Shown: positions 1-8,558 of the stretch, piece after piece | Layout: each line of letters begins with the position of its first letter | Position numbering within the stretch: the first letter of the stretch is position 1 | DNA from: Shewanella sp. OPT22 | Lineage (GTDB): Bacteria; Pseudomonadota; Gammaproteobacteria; Enterobacterales; Shewanellaceae | Assembly: GCF_004168585.1 (NCBI RefSeq) | Contig: NZ_PGVH01000003.1 | Coordinates: 1 to 33,260, forward strand | Reading direction: 5' to 3' | Length of the DNA stretch: 33,260 nt | Made by a program: the position numbers and the translations under genes | The notes under the pieces: generated by a model | What the model was told of the DNA's origin: nothing | The model's database searches: none | What the model saw: only the letters and a program-made list of their open reading frames with translations

Positions 1-16
1 TGGAAAAATCAGGCAT

Positions 17-49
17 AAAAAATCGGCTACAACAAGGTTGTAACCGATT
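17..49 (-). terminator. Rho-independent terminator downstream of ppc
   Basis: Read on the minus strand, the arms AATCGGTTACAAC and GTTGTAGCCGATT form a 13-bp stem (one U-G wobble) around a 3-base loop. A run of Ts follows (A run at 17-22 on the plus strand). It lies about 85 bases beyond the ppc stop. A second inverted repeat, GATCGTT/AACGATC at 65-89, lies between the gene and this terminator. Confidence 0.85.
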
Positions 50-134
50 ATGAAGCTTCTCAATGATCGTTCAAGTGTCTTAAACGATCGGCATTACAAT
101 GTAAGTTGCGCCTTTTTCAAATTATCTCTCACTG

Positions 135-2786
135 CTATCCCGTATTGCGCATGCCTGCGGCAACACCTGCAATCGACAGCATTAATGCTAATTCTAAATC
201 TACTGAAGAATGCTCATTTTTGCGAGTACGAGATAACATTTCTACTTGTAAAAAGTGCAGAGGATCAATGTATGGGTTACGTAAATTGATCGACTCTCGA
301 CTCCATGGTGTCATCGACATCAGCATATCTGATCCGCTGATCTCGAGTAACGTATCACGGCCGTTATACAAACGTTCCCGTAATTTATCACCTAAATGGT
401 GTAATGATTTATCCACTAAGTAGGTTTCATAATATTTGGAAATATCGGGTTCAGCTTTAGCATACACCATTTCTAACATCGACAATCGTGTCGTAAAAAA
501 TGGCCATTCCCACTGCATTTCTTTCAAAATAGGCAGATCGCCATCGTCCACCAGCTTCCTCAGTGCTTCACCCGCACCTAACCACGCCGGCAGCATCAAA
601 CGATTCTGTGACCAAGCAAAAATCCAAGGAATGGCACGTAAGCTTTCAATACCGCCATCGACACGACGTTTCGCCGGGCGACTTCCTAGCGGTAATTTAC
701 CAAGCTCAACTTCTGGCGTTGCACTTCTGAAATATTTAACAAAATCAGGCTCACCACGGACAAAGTCACGATACGTTTTCACTGAGACTTTAGACAGTTT
801 GTCCATTGCAGCACGCCAACTCGGCTTGGGAGCCGGTGGTGGCAACAATGTCGCTTCAATGACTGCCGATGTATATAAACCTAAACTCTTGCAGGCTTGT
901 TTTGGTAAACCAAACTTGAAGCGTATCATTTCGCCTTGTTCAGTTACGCGGATACGGCCATCCACCGAACCTGGAGGTTGAGACAAAATAGCTTGATGAG
1001 ATGGACCACCGCCACGTCCGATAGAGCCACCACGACCATGGAAAAGCGTCAATTTAACCTCTGCTTTCTCACACACATCAACCAACTCTTCTTGTGCTTG
1101 ATATTGTGCCCAAGCAGCAGCCATCGCTCCAGCATCTTTTGCAGAGTCAGAGTAACCAATCATGACCTCTTGCAAGCCTTGGGTATAACCTTTATACCAA
1201 TCAATTGCGAGTAAGCGGCCAATACAATCTGCGGCTCCATTCAAATCATCCAGAGTTTCAAACAGTGGTACGATTCGCATTTGATGTGGGCAACAAGACT
1301 CTTTCAATAATAACAATACTGATAGGACATCTGACGGATTACTTGCCATCGAGATAACATATGATCCCAAGGCTTCTTTCGGTTGTTGTGCTACGAGTCG
1401 AGTGGTATCGATCACTTCCTGAACATCGGCAGATGGTTGCCAATTTGATGGGATAAGCGGTCGTTTACTTTGTAGCTCTTGCAGTAAAAACGCTTGCTTC
1501 TCCTCTTCAGTCCAAGATTGGTAATCACCTAAATTGAGATAACTTACGATCTCTTCAACCACTTGGGTGTGACGAGCCGAATCTTGTCGAATATCAAGTT
1601 TTAGCATGTTAACGCCAAAACAAGCGATGCGTCGTAAGATATCCAACAACTTACCGTTGGCAACGATTCGCATGCTGTTTTCACACAAACTGTTATACAG
1701 CATCATCAATGGCTTTCTTAGGTCATCCACTTGCCATATCAAAGTGTGCTTATCAAGATCTGGCTGGTGCCCTTCGAGTCTGGCATCAAGATATCCGATC
1801 GTTTCTTCAAGCTTGGATCTGAGGTTTCTCAATACACATCGATATGGTTCAGGCTTACCCTCAACATAATCTTGCAGCTCTTGATTGGCTTGTTCCATCG
1901 ACAGCTCACCAACCAACTCATTAATATCTTCGATATAAAGTTCTGCAGCGGCCTTACGGTTTCGCACTAACACTTCTTTGGTGACCTTAGCGGTCACAAA
2001 AGGGTTACCATCTCGGTCTCCCCCCATCCAACTTGAAAAACGAATAGGCGCAATATCGATCGGCAATTGCTCACCAAAATGATGCTCGAGTTGATCGTTT
2101 AATTGCCTAAAGAACTCTGGCATTGCTTGCCATAACGAAGTTTCAATGGTTGTCAGTCCCCATTGCGCTTCATCAATCGGTGTTGGACGCTGGCTGCGAA
2201 TTTCGTTGGTGTGCCAAATCTGCGCAATTAACTCTCTCAATCGCAAAGTGACTTTGCGTTGTTCAATTTCAGATAATTTTGGATTTTCTTGTTCTGCAAG
2301 ACAGTCTACGACAGCTGCGTATTTCTGAATCAAGGTACGACGTGAAATCTCAGTTGGATGCGCCGTTAGCACTAAGTCGATTTCCATTTGCTTTAAGCAA
2401 TCAATGAAATCGGATTTTGCATCAGTCACTTGATTTTTTATCTTATGAAAAACTTGTTCCATCGGATCTGGTGCACACACTTTTTCATCACAATCACGAC
2501 TGATTGAATGGAATTGCTCAGCCATATTCGCTAGGTTCAAAAACTGGTTAAATGCTTTTGCGAAAGGAATGAGTTCTTCATCAGGCAAATCGGTCAATAA
2601 TTCGAGTACTTGTTTTTTGGCATTATCATCACCTTGGCGTGATTGCTTTGCGAGTACTCTGATTTGCTCAACCTTATCAAGAAACTCTTGACCTAGATGA
2701 GCTTTCATCGTCTCACCTAGGATTTGTCCTAGGTTGCTCACGTTTGAACGTAACGATGAATACATATCAACCGAATTTGGTTCCAT
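135..2786 (-). CDS. ppc: Phosphoenolpyruvate carboxylase
   Basis: Cytosolic enzyme that carboxylates phosphoenolpyruvate with bicarbonate to oxaloacetate, refilling the TCA cycle. At 883 residues it has exactly the usual length of the enterobacterial enzyme. The catalytic-histidine motif [13 protein letters not shown], the [10 protein letters not shown] motif, the loop [14 protein letters not shown] and the C-terminal RNTG are all present. The ATG start has a GGAG ribosome site just upstream (CGGAGAAGTT). It is followed by its own terminator and is preceded on the same strand by a GNAT gene 87 bases away. Many Shewanella and Vibrio genomes keep ppc near arginine genes; none is visible here, but the window ends just past the gene. 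The protein looks intact. Confidence 0.97.
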   Translation of the reverse strand: MEPNSVDMYSSLRSNVSNLGQILGETMKAHLGQEFLDKVEQIRVLAKQSRQGDDNAKKQVLELLTDLPDEELIPFAKAFNQFLNLANMAEQFHSISRDCDEKVCAPDPMEQVFHKIKNQVTDAKSDFIDCLKQMEIDLVLTAHPTEISRRTLIQKYAAVVDCLAEQENPKLSEIEQRKVTLRLRELIAQIWHTNEIRSQRPTPIDEAQWGLTTIETSLWQAMPEFFRQLNDQLEHHFGEQLPIDIAPIRFSSWMGGDRDGNPFVTAKVTKEVLVRNRKAAAELYIEDINELVGELSMEQANQELQDYVEGKPEPYRCVLRNLRSKLEETIGYLDARLEGHQPDLDKHTLIWQVDDLRKPLMMLYNSLCENSMRIVANGKLLDILRRIACFGVNMLKLDIRQDSARHTQVVEEIVSYLNLGDYQSWTEEEKQAFLLQELQSKRPLIPSNWQPSADVQEVIDTTRLVAQQPKEALGSYVISMASNPSDVLSVLLLLKESCCPHQMRIVPLFETLDDLNGAADCIGRLLAIDWYKGYTQGLQEVMIGYSDSAKDAGAMAAAWAQYQAQEELVDVCEKAEVKLTLFHGRGGSIGRGGGPSHQAILSQPPGSVDGRIRVTEQGEMIRFKFGLPKQACKSLGLYTSAVIEATLLPPPAPKPSWRAAMDKLSKVSVKTYRDFVRGEPDFVKYFRSATPEVELGKLPLGSRPAKRRVDGGIESLRAIPWIFAWSQNRLMLPAWLGAGEALRKLVDDGDLPILKEMQWEWPFFTTRLSMLEMVYAKAEPDISKYYETYLVDKSLHHLGDKLRERLYNGRDTLLEISGSDMLMSMTPWSRESINLRNPYIDPLHFLQVEMLSRTRKNEHSSVDLELALMLSIAGVAAGMRNTG

Positions 2787-2873
2787 AACTTCTCCGAACT
2801 TGTGAAAGAAACTTACAGCTTGCCTTTACTCTACAAGATTATGTAAAAAATGAAAGCTATGGATAAGTTTGTT

Positions 2874-3335
2874 TCATGCGACTTTTTTTGCCAGTAACAT
2901 CTTGTATTCAGAGTAATCTTGGCTCTCATTATTCACATTTAAAATCTGATACTGATGCTTTATCAGCATCGACAACATACCGTTGTAGCGGTTCTGTGTC
3001 TTAACTTGCAGAATTTGATAGCCTTTTTCTTTTACCCAGTTTTCCTGAGCAACGAGCAAGGTCTCTGCAACCCCAATTTTGCGAAAATCTTGTGCTACAC
3101 CGCCAACCCAGCTATAAAAACTTTTTTCGTCTATCTCATAACCAAGTTTGTATCCTGCAATGTCACCCTCAACAAAAGCCAGCAACAACAAAAATGGTTT
3201 ATCTGCGATGCGGTCATTAATGTCTGTTGAAGATAATCTTCTCTCTAATTCTGGTATTTGTTTGTTTAGCTCATCTAAATACTGAATATTGAGGTCTTTA
3301 AGTGACGTTACAGCTTCAATGTTAATTTGATACAT
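2874..3335 (-). CDS. GNAT-family N-acetyltransferase
   Basis: Predicted cytosolic acetyl-CoA-dependent N-acetyltransferase of about 153 residues; substrate unknown. The acetyl-CoA-binding motif A region is visible as DFRKIGVAETLL, preceded by the strand GWVGGVAQ-like segment (SWVGGVAQ) and followed by NRYNGMLSMLIKHQYQIL, the usual C-terminal GNAT strand and helix. The frame can be extended upstream to a TTG at 3380, but the added 15 residues lie outside the fold. The ATG at 3335 begins MYQINIEAV and fits the family better, and a promoter-like pair lies just upstream of it. No ribosome site is strong at either start. It reads toward ppc and may be cotranscribed with it. Confidence 0.8.
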   Translation of the reverse strand: MYQINIEAVTSLKDLNIQYLDELNKQIPELERRLSSTDINDRIADKPFLLLLAFVEGDIAGYKLGYEIDEKSFYSWVGGVAQDFRKIGVAETLLVAQENWVKEKGYQILQVKTQNRYNGMLSMLIKHQYQILNVNNESQDYSEYKMLLAKKVA

Positions 3336-3363
3336 AAAAAGGCCAAAGTTTGAGCAAAATTTA

Positions 3364-3399
3364 ATATTATCAGATAACAAGCAAACTGGTAATACCAGT
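3364..3399 (-). promoter_or_regulatory. Promoter with palindromic operator for the GNAT gene
   Basis: On the minus strand TTACCA (3392-3387) and TAATAT (3369-3364) are separated by exactly 17 bases and point at the GNAT ATG. The -35 element lies inside a perfect 7-1-7 palindrome, ACTGGTAATACCAGT at 3385-3399. That is the arrangement expected of a repressor operator. The binding protein is unknown. Between here and 3670 I see nothing else beyond AT-rich DNA and a direct repeat TTCTGCTCA (3597-3605 and 3636-3644). Confidence 0.5.
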
Positions 3400-3670
3400 A
3401 GCTGTTTATGTTATGAGTATCACAATGTTTGCGTGATTTATTTTCATGAATAACGAAGGGATTTTGACGTTGAATGCGACGATGTAACGTCTTAATGAAT
3501 GTAATTTGTAGATTTTCCGCATGAATAATTAACAAATCATTAACTATTTATTTAATTTTGGAGATGGCCTTAATACTTTTGATTAATAACTTCATTTTCT
3601 GCTCATAAGTTAGTCAAACAGCTGTTTTAACCGCATTCTGCTCACAAAAAGGTGGTAATATTTCATTCGG

Positions 3671-3699
3671 TATAATGGATATAGTCTCATCATTGGAGG
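3671..3699 (+). promoter_or_regulatory. -10 element and ribosome site of the HD-GYP gene
   Basis: A perfect TATAAT lies at 3671-3676 and a strong GGAGG at 3695-3699. The GGAGG touches a TTG codon at 3700 but is 9 bases from a GTG at 3709, so the GTG is the more likely start. No convincing -35 hexamer is seen. Confidence 0.6.
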
Positions 3700-3708
3700 T
3701 TGTCTGCT

Positions 3709-4908
3709 GTGAATGAGCAGTCACAAGTCGCTGCAAAGGTATTCAAATTACCTGTTGCTAAGCTGAACATAGGAATGTTCATCACTAAAATTGAAACTAC
3801 CAGCAGTAAGATTGTGATTTCTAATGCCGGTCAAATTAGAAACCTTGGTGATATTCATAAATTAAGACAACACAAAATTAAGTTTGTGTGGGTTGATGCT
3901 GAACGCTCAGCTTCGAACTGCGGTTTACCAAAGCCAAAGCCAGCAAATCATACAACCACTGACGCATCGGTAAACGCCTCGCTTTTAACACGTGAACAAA
4001 AGCACGAAAATGCTAAAGAATTAATCGGTGAAGCAAAGGGATTGATCAAAAAGGTACTTGCCGAAACCTTCGAAGGAAAGGCCATTGAAGTTGCACCTTT
4101 CGAAGTGTTGGCAGATAACATGATCGAGTCAATGGTCAAAGATTCCGATGCCATGCAATGTATCGCCGCATTAAGAACAAAAGACGCCTATTTGTTGGAA
4201 CATTCCATCAACGTTGCCTTCTTGCTGGTCACTTTCGGTCGCTTTTTAAAGCTTAATAGAGACATCCTCAAGCAACTTGCTGTTGGTGGGTTACTGCATG
4301 ATATTGGTAAAATTTATATTAATGATGCCATCTTGCACAAACCCGGCAAACTGACTGATGAAGAATTTGCTGAAATGAAAAGCCATCAAACTCATGCTAT
4401 TGATATCGTGGCTCAAACACCTGGTCTTTCTCAAATTACTCAAGATGTGTGTTTAATGCATCATGAAAAACTGGATGGTATGGGTTACCCCAAAGGTTTA
4501 ACCGCCGAGCAAATTCCAATGCACGGTCGCATGAGCTGTATTGTTGATATTTACGATGCGCTCACTGCAACCCGTTGTTATAAAGAAGCAATGAGTCCTG
4601 CTGCGGCCTTTAAAATACTGCTAAAACTAACACCATTCCATTTAGATAAAGAACTGGTTTATGATTTTATTCGCTGTATTGGCGTTTATCCTGTTGGCTC
4701 ACTTGTTGAACTCTCCGATGGGCGAGTCGGTATCGTTTGGGAAGCAAAAAATAGAAATGTGCTCCATCCTGTCGTCAAGTGTTTCTACTCATTGACGTAC
4801 AAACGTTATGTCCAAGTAGAGAATGTCGATTTACTGAAAAGTGATCTCAATATTGAGCGAGGGATTTCGCCAAGTTCACTGGATGTTGACCCGACACCAT
4901 TTTACTGA
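3709..4908 (+). CDS. HD-GYP domain cyclic-di-GMP phosphodiesterase
   Basis: Predicted to hydrolyse cyclic di-GMP, lowering the signal that favours biofilm over motility. The N-terminal ~120 residues match the DUF3391-type region that often precedes this domain. The HD-GYP core follows, with the EHSINVAF helix, HDIGK (HD near residue 197), the metal-binding HHEKLDG and a complete GYP (near residue 260), then IVDIYDALTA. All catalytic signature residues are present, so it should be active. There is no membrane segment or signal peptide, suggesting a cytosolic enzyme without its own sensor domain. The GTG start is chosen from the GGAGG spacing; a TTG three codons earlier is the alternative. The last 7 bases overlap the end of convergent cpxA, with no room for a separate terminator. 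Confidence 0.92.
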   Translation: MNEQSQVAAKVFKLPVAKLNIGMFITKIETTSSKIVISNAGQIRNLGDIHKLRQHKIKFVWVDAERSASNCGLPKPKPANHTTTDASVNASLLTREQKHENAKELIGEAKGLIKKVLAETFEGKAIEVAPFEVLADNMIESMVKDSDAMQCIAALRTKDAYLLEHSINVAFLLVTFGRFLKLNRDILKQLAVGGLLHDIGKIYINDAILHKPGKLTDEEFAEMKSHQTHAIDIVAQTPGLSQITQDVCLMHHEKLDGMGYPKGLTAEQIPMHGRMSCIVDIYDALTATRCYKEAMSPAAAFKILLKLTPFHLDKELVYDFIRCIGVYPVGSLVELSDGRVGIVWEAKNRNVLHPVVKCFYSLTYKRYVQVENVDLLKSDLNIERGISPSSLDVDPTPFY

Positions 4909-6272
4909 TCTTCAATGCCATTGATTGGTAAAGATATGTTGATCTCTAAACCATGCGGCTCAATATTTTTTGCCGCAATTTGGCCATGATGAGCTTTTAT
5001 CGCCGCAGCCGTAATGGCTAAGCCTAATCCCCAGCCTCCTGTTGATCTATCTCTGGCACTATCAGGTCGATAAAACGGCTCAAAAATAGCATTGAGCTCT
5101 TTTTCTTCAATACCTGGGCCATCATCATAAATTTGAATGAACAGATTTTGGTTAGATTTAGTTACGGTAATCGATACTTTATTTTCAGCATATCTAACCG
5201 CATTACGTAGCACATTTTCTACAGCACGTGATAGCAGAGTTGGGTAGATGAACATTTGCAAATCTTCAATATCAGTATTTGCGAACAATACCTTTCCTTG
5301 CTGTTCTGCCTCAAAGTCGGCGTCATCAATCACTTGCTGTAGTACATCAATAATGATGGTTTGTTGTCTTAAACGGGATTGACTGATGGTGGCTCTTGAG
5401 AGTGTTAATAGCTCTTCAATTAATTCTTCAAGCTGTTCAGCTTCGTAACCAATTCGTTCTATTTCACTACTTTGTTGGCCTTTTTTTCTCGCCAGAGCCA
5501 ATGCCAACTGCAGACGAGTGAGTGGTGTTCGAAGTTCGTGTGAGACATTACCAATCAGTTGTTGCTGCTGGTTCACCATCGCTTCAATTGCGTTCGCCAT
5601 GCCATTAAAAGCCCGAGCAAGCTGACCAACTTCGTCTCCTCGATCAGCTGTTTTTTGAATCACACGGTTACTTAAGTCACCTTGTGCTAATTTATCTGCG
5701 CTTTGTTTTAACTGTTTTAACGGTTTACCTAAGTGCCAAGCCAGTAGGCTGCATAACAAGCCAGAGAGAAATATAGCAATCAATAAAATGGAAAGTTTGT
5801 TGTCCGCAAAATACAAAAACCATGGTTTAGGGTGACGATTCTCAACTTGCCCATATAAACTGTATTCGCTGCCATTGAGCAAGAATTTGTATGGACCAAA
5901 AAATAATTGCTTACGAAATTGGTGCTTTAACGGTTGCCCCTCTTCTTCCACTAAAAACATAAAGTGTCTGAGCAGACGACTGTTTCGAGTGTAATTTAAA
6001 ATGTTACCTTCACCATCTACGAGATACAGCTTGAGAGGCCGACCTTCATAGTCTCGGATTTTTTGCCATCGATGAAATTGTTTTTTAGTCAATAGTAGTG
6101 GCTGCTTTTGAATACGTTTACTGGTTTTTTTTAAGATTCGCTGCAGGTGATCCGGTAAAGGTGCTCTATCGTGTTGTTCTTGCAATAAAGGCAATAAGGC
6201 CACAGCGCCCAGCGTAATAGAACTGCACAACCAAAAACCTAAGAGCAATTTGATGAATATTCGATTCGGCAT
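4902..6272 (-). CDS. cpxA: Envelope stress sensor histidine kinase CpxA
   Basis: Inner-membrane sensor kinase of the Cpx envelope stress response; phosphorylates CpxR. Order visible: N-terminal membrane helix (residues ~5-28), a periplasmic sensor of about 130 residues, a second helix (ILLIAIFLSGLLCSLLAWHL), a HAMP linker, the phospho-acceptor region NVSHELRTPLTRLQLALAL, and the ATPase boxes with NVLRNAVRY, DDGPGI and GGWGLGLAI. The frame opens at a TTG two codons earlier, but the ATG at 6272 has AGAGG at better spacing. It follows cpxR by 25 bases on the same strand, so the two form an operon. At about 456 residues it is the expected size and intact. Confidence 0.95.
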   Translation of the reverse strand: MPNRIFIKLLLGFWLCSSITLGAVALLPLLQEQHDRAPLPDHLQRILKKTSKRIQKQPLLLTKKQFHRWQKIRDYEGRPLKLYLVDGEGNILNYTRNSRLLRHFMFLVEEEGQPLKHQFRKQLFFGPYKFLLNGSEYSLYGQVENRHPKPWFLYFADNKLSILLIAIFLSGLLCSLLAWHLGKPLKQLKQSADKLAQGDLSNRVIQKTADRGDEVGQLARAFNGMANAIEAMVNQQQQLIGNVSHELRTPLTRLQLALALARKKGQQSSEIERIGYEAEQLEELIEELLTLSRATISQSRLRQQTIIIDVLQQVIDDADFEAEQQGKVLFANTDIEDLQMFIYPTLLSRAVENVLRNAVRYAENKVSITVTKSNQNLFIQIYDDGPGIEEKELNAIFEPFYRPDSARDRSTGGWGLGLAITAAAIKAHHGQIAAKNIEPHGLEINISLPINGIEDQ

Positions 6273-6297
6273 CTGCAAGCGACCTCTTTAATTCAAT

Positions 6298-6990
6298 TTA
6301 AGGCAACCAAATGTATCCTTTACCACGTACGGTTTTCACTCGTGGACGTTGATCTTTTCTTTCTGGCAGCTTTTTTCTTAAATTTGATAAATGCATATCT
6401 AAACTGCGATCAAAGGGCATCAGCTTCTTACCCAACACTTTTTCGCTGAGGGTTTCTTTACTGACCATTTCACCCGTGTTTTCCACCAGCTCATATAAAA
6501 GTGCAAACTCACTGCCAGTAAGCTCGAGCAGCTGCTCATTGCAATAAGCTTCTTGCCGACGAGGATCCAAAGTTAAATCTTCGTATGATGTAGTTTCATC
6601 TGATAACGCGGTTTCGCCGGCGGCGGTAATTAAACTGCGACGTAATATCGCTCTAACTCTTGCTACCAACTCTCTGTCATTGAATGGTTTTGGTAAATAA
6701 TCATCTGCACCAATCTCTAAACCCACCACACGATCAATTTCATCGCCTCGTGCTGTTAACATCAGCACTGGGGTTTGTTTCTTAAGTCTCAGTTGTTTGA
6801 GCAAATCAAAACCATTCATCTTAGGTAACATCACATCTAACAGAATTAGATCATAGTTCCCAGTTAACGCTTTATCTAGACCTTCCTGGCCATCATAAGC
6901 CAGTGTCAGTTCAAACCCTTCTAACTCTAGCAATTGAGCGAGTAAATCAGCTAAACCATGATCATCATCAATCAGCAATATTTTATTCAT
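6298..6990 (-). CDS. cpxR: Envelope stress response regulator CpxR
   Basis: OmpR/PhoB-type response regulator, 230 residues. The receiver domain has the acidic pair at DDD (8-10), the phospho-accepting Asp at about 52 in LILLDVMLPKMNG, Thr79 and Lys101 in YLPKPF. The C-terminal winged helix has the family ending RKKLPERKDQRPRVKTVRGKGYIW. It binds direct repeats of the GTAAA type, and a perfect copy lies in the intergenic region between it and cpxP. ATG start with AAGAGGT upstream. First gene of the cpxRA operon, divergent from cpxP. The operon is probably autoregulated through that box. Confidence 0.96.
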   Translation of the reverse strand: MNKILLIDDDHGLADLLAQLLELEGFELTLAYDGQEGLDKALTGNYDLILLDVMLPKMNGFDLLKQLRLKKQTPVLMLTARGDEIDRVVGLEIGADDYLPKPFNDRELVARVRAILRRSLITAAGETALSDETTSYEDLTLDPRRQEAYCNEQLLELTGSEFALLYELVENTGEMVSKETLSEKVLGKKLMPFDRSLDMHLSNLRKKLPERKDQRPRVKTVRGKGYIWLP

Positions 6991-7080
6991 GGCGACCTCT
7001 TCTTGTTGAATGCATAAATCGGTTTGAACGTACTATTGATAGTAGCATTTTAACAATAGCTTTAAATTGATAATCAAACA

Positions 7081-7095
7081 TTTACATACTTTTAC
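7081..7095. promoter_or_regulatory. CpxR-binding box
   Basis: TTTAC, 5 bases, TTTAC: on the minus strand this is a perfect GTAAA-N5-GTAAA, the established CpxR consensus. It sits in the 172-bp gap between divergent cpxR and cpxP, 68 bases before the cpxP ATG and 91 from the cpxR ATG. It can therefore serve both promoters. Confidence 0.85.
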
Positions 7096-7162
7096 TTAAC
7101 ACCGAGTCAACCTTACGTTCAGCTCTGTAAGCTCAATGCCAGACAAATGAAAGGAGCACGAT

Positions 7163-7612
7163 ATGAAAACTTCAACTAAAGCTAAATTAACGGCACTAAT
7201 GATCGCATTTGGCGCCACAAGCATTGCACCAACGGTACTCGCAGGTCAAGGCCACGATCATCATAGAGGAAGCCATAAAGTACCAATGATGAAAATGATG
7301 CGAAAACTTGATCTCACCGATGAGCAGAAGCAGCAAGCGAGAAGCTTAGTAAAGACCTATAAACAAGACATGAAGAATAGCCGTGCATCCGTAGATGATC
7401 GCCGAGCGCATTTTGATAAGGTTCAAGCTTTAGTCAAAGCGGATAACTTTGATGAACAAGCAGCAAAAGACTTGGTTTCTCAAAACAGCGATAAACGCCT
7501 TGATAATGCTGTCGCTCGTATCAAGTTACAACACGACCTTTATCAACTGTTAACGCCTGAACAACAAGCTAAAGCTGAAGAGTTAAAGACGAACTTCAAA
7601 AATAAGCGTTAA
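7163..7612 (+). CDS. cpxP: CpxP/Spy-family periplasmic chaperone-like protein
   Basis: Small exported protein of 149 residues. An N-terminal signal peptide with a cleavage site near VLAG is followed by a His-rich stretch (GHDHHRGSH) and two LTxxQ-type motifs, LDLTDEQKQ and LLTPEQQAK, the hallmark of CpxP, Spy and CnrX-like proteins. In the family, CpxP restrains CpxA and helps clear misfolded periplasmic proteins, while Spy is a chaperone. The divergent position across a CpxR box from cpxRA favours CpxP over Spy. The His-rich N-terminus could bind metal and fits with the metal exporter gene downstream; that is inference. AAAGGAGC precedes the ATG. Confidence 0.88.
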   Translation: MKTSTKAKLTALMIAFGATSIAPTVLAGQGHDHHRGSHKVPMMKMMRKLDLTDEQKQQARSLVKTYKQDMKNSRASVDDRRAHFDKVQALVKADNFDEQAAKDLVSQNSDKRLDNAVARIKLQHDLYQLLTPEQQAKAEELKTNFKNKR

Positions 7613-7628
7613 TTATTCACGCTTTATT

Positions 7629-7688
7629 GGCATAAACTAAGGCCTTTGTTTACTATTATCAATACTGTAACTACCTTAGTTTTATGCC
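7629..7688 (+). repeat. Long stem-loop ending exactly at the fieF start codon
   Basis: GGCATAAACTAAGG (7629-7642) pairs with CCTTAGTTTTATGCC (7674-7688), a 14-bp stem with one bulged T and a 31-base loop. The 3' arm ends on the base before the fieF ATG. No T run follows, so it is not an ordinary terminator. No Shine-Dalgarno sequence is visible between the stem and the ATG. Confidence 0.7.
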
Positions 7689-8558
7689 ATGCACCATTCC
7701 TCAAATTATGATTTTTGGGTAAAACTCGCCAGCCGAGCTTCAGTGATTGTGGCTCTGATTCTGATCGTCGCTAAATTATTTGCTTGGCTCTATTCTGGCA
7801 GTGCCAGTATGTTAGCTTCACTTGCTGATTCATTCGCTGATGCAGGTGCCTCTGTCATTAACTTTATTGCACTTCGTTATGCCATTACACCTGCCGATGA
7901 TGATCATAAATTTGGTCATGGGAAAGCAGAACCATTAGCTTCTTTAGCACAATCTGCATTTATATTAGGTACGGCGTTTTTGTTACTCTTTTATGGAGGA
8001 GAACGTCTAACAGGGCCTTCTGGAGTAACCAATACCACGATTGGCATATGGACCAGTATCTTCGCCATTATTCTTACCTTGGGATTAGTACTGCTGCAGC
8101 GAAAGGCGCTCAAGCACACGAACAGTAAAGTGATTAAAGCCGATTCTGTACACTACACCAGCGACATCATGCTTAATGCTGCGGTTTTGGTTGCTTTATA
8201 TCTTGCTCAATATGGTTTTTGGTGGGCAGATGGCTTATTTGCTGTTCTGATCGCTCTATATCTTGGTTGGCAAAGCCTTGACTTAGGTTACCACTCAATC
8301 CATGAACTCATGGACAGAGATTTGGGCGAAGAAGCCCAACAGCGAATCATCAAAATTGCTACTGAGCAACCTAAAGTAGAAGGCTATCATGATCTACGCA
8401 CTCGCCAATCGGGCAAAACGGTATTTGTGCAAATGCACCTTGAACTTGATGGAGACTTAAGCTTGAGGGAAGCACATGATATTGCAGATCAAGTAGAGAA
8501 GAACATTTCTGCAGAATTCGAATATGCCGAAGTGATCATCCATCAGGATCCTCGTTAA
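7689..8558 (+). CDS. fieF: Cation diffusion facilitator, FieF (Fe2+/Zn2+ efflux)
   Basis: Inner-membrane proton-coupled exporter of divalent metals such as Fe2+ and Zn2+. The 289-residue chain has about six membrane helices followed by a cytoplasmic ferredoxin-like domain. Transport-site residues are present: LADSFADAGAS (Asp47 and Asp51) and HYTSDIMLNA (His and Asp). HKFGHGKAEPLASLAQS and the C-terminal LRTRQSGKTVFVQMHLELDG and VIIHQDP match FieF closely along its length. It follows cpxP by 76 bases, filled by a stem-loop, and may be read through from the Cpx promoter. Its 3' end overlaps the convergent FUSC-like gene by 23 bp. Confidence 0.95.
   Translation: MHHSSNYDFWVKLASRASVIVALILIVAKLFAWLYSGSASMLASLADSFADAGASVINFIALRYAITPADDDHKFGHGKAEPLASLAQSAFILGTAFLLLFYGGERLTGPSGVTNTTIGIWTSIFAIILTLGLVLLQRKALKHTNSKVIKADSVHYTSDIMLNAAVLVALYLAQYGFWWADGLFAVLIALYLGWQSLDLGYHSIHELMDRDLGEEAQQRIIKIATEQPKVEGYHDLRTRQSGKTVFVQMHLELDGDLSLREAHDIADQVEKNISAEFEYAEVIIHQDPR

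Noticed and set aside
436-981. 181-codon frame opposite ppc
   Set aside because: It is an antisense shadow of the well-supported ppc gene.
3308-3535. 75-codon open frame upstream of the GNAT gene
   Set aside because: It overlaps the GNAT start and promoter, with no ribosome site and an AT-rich, low-information protein.
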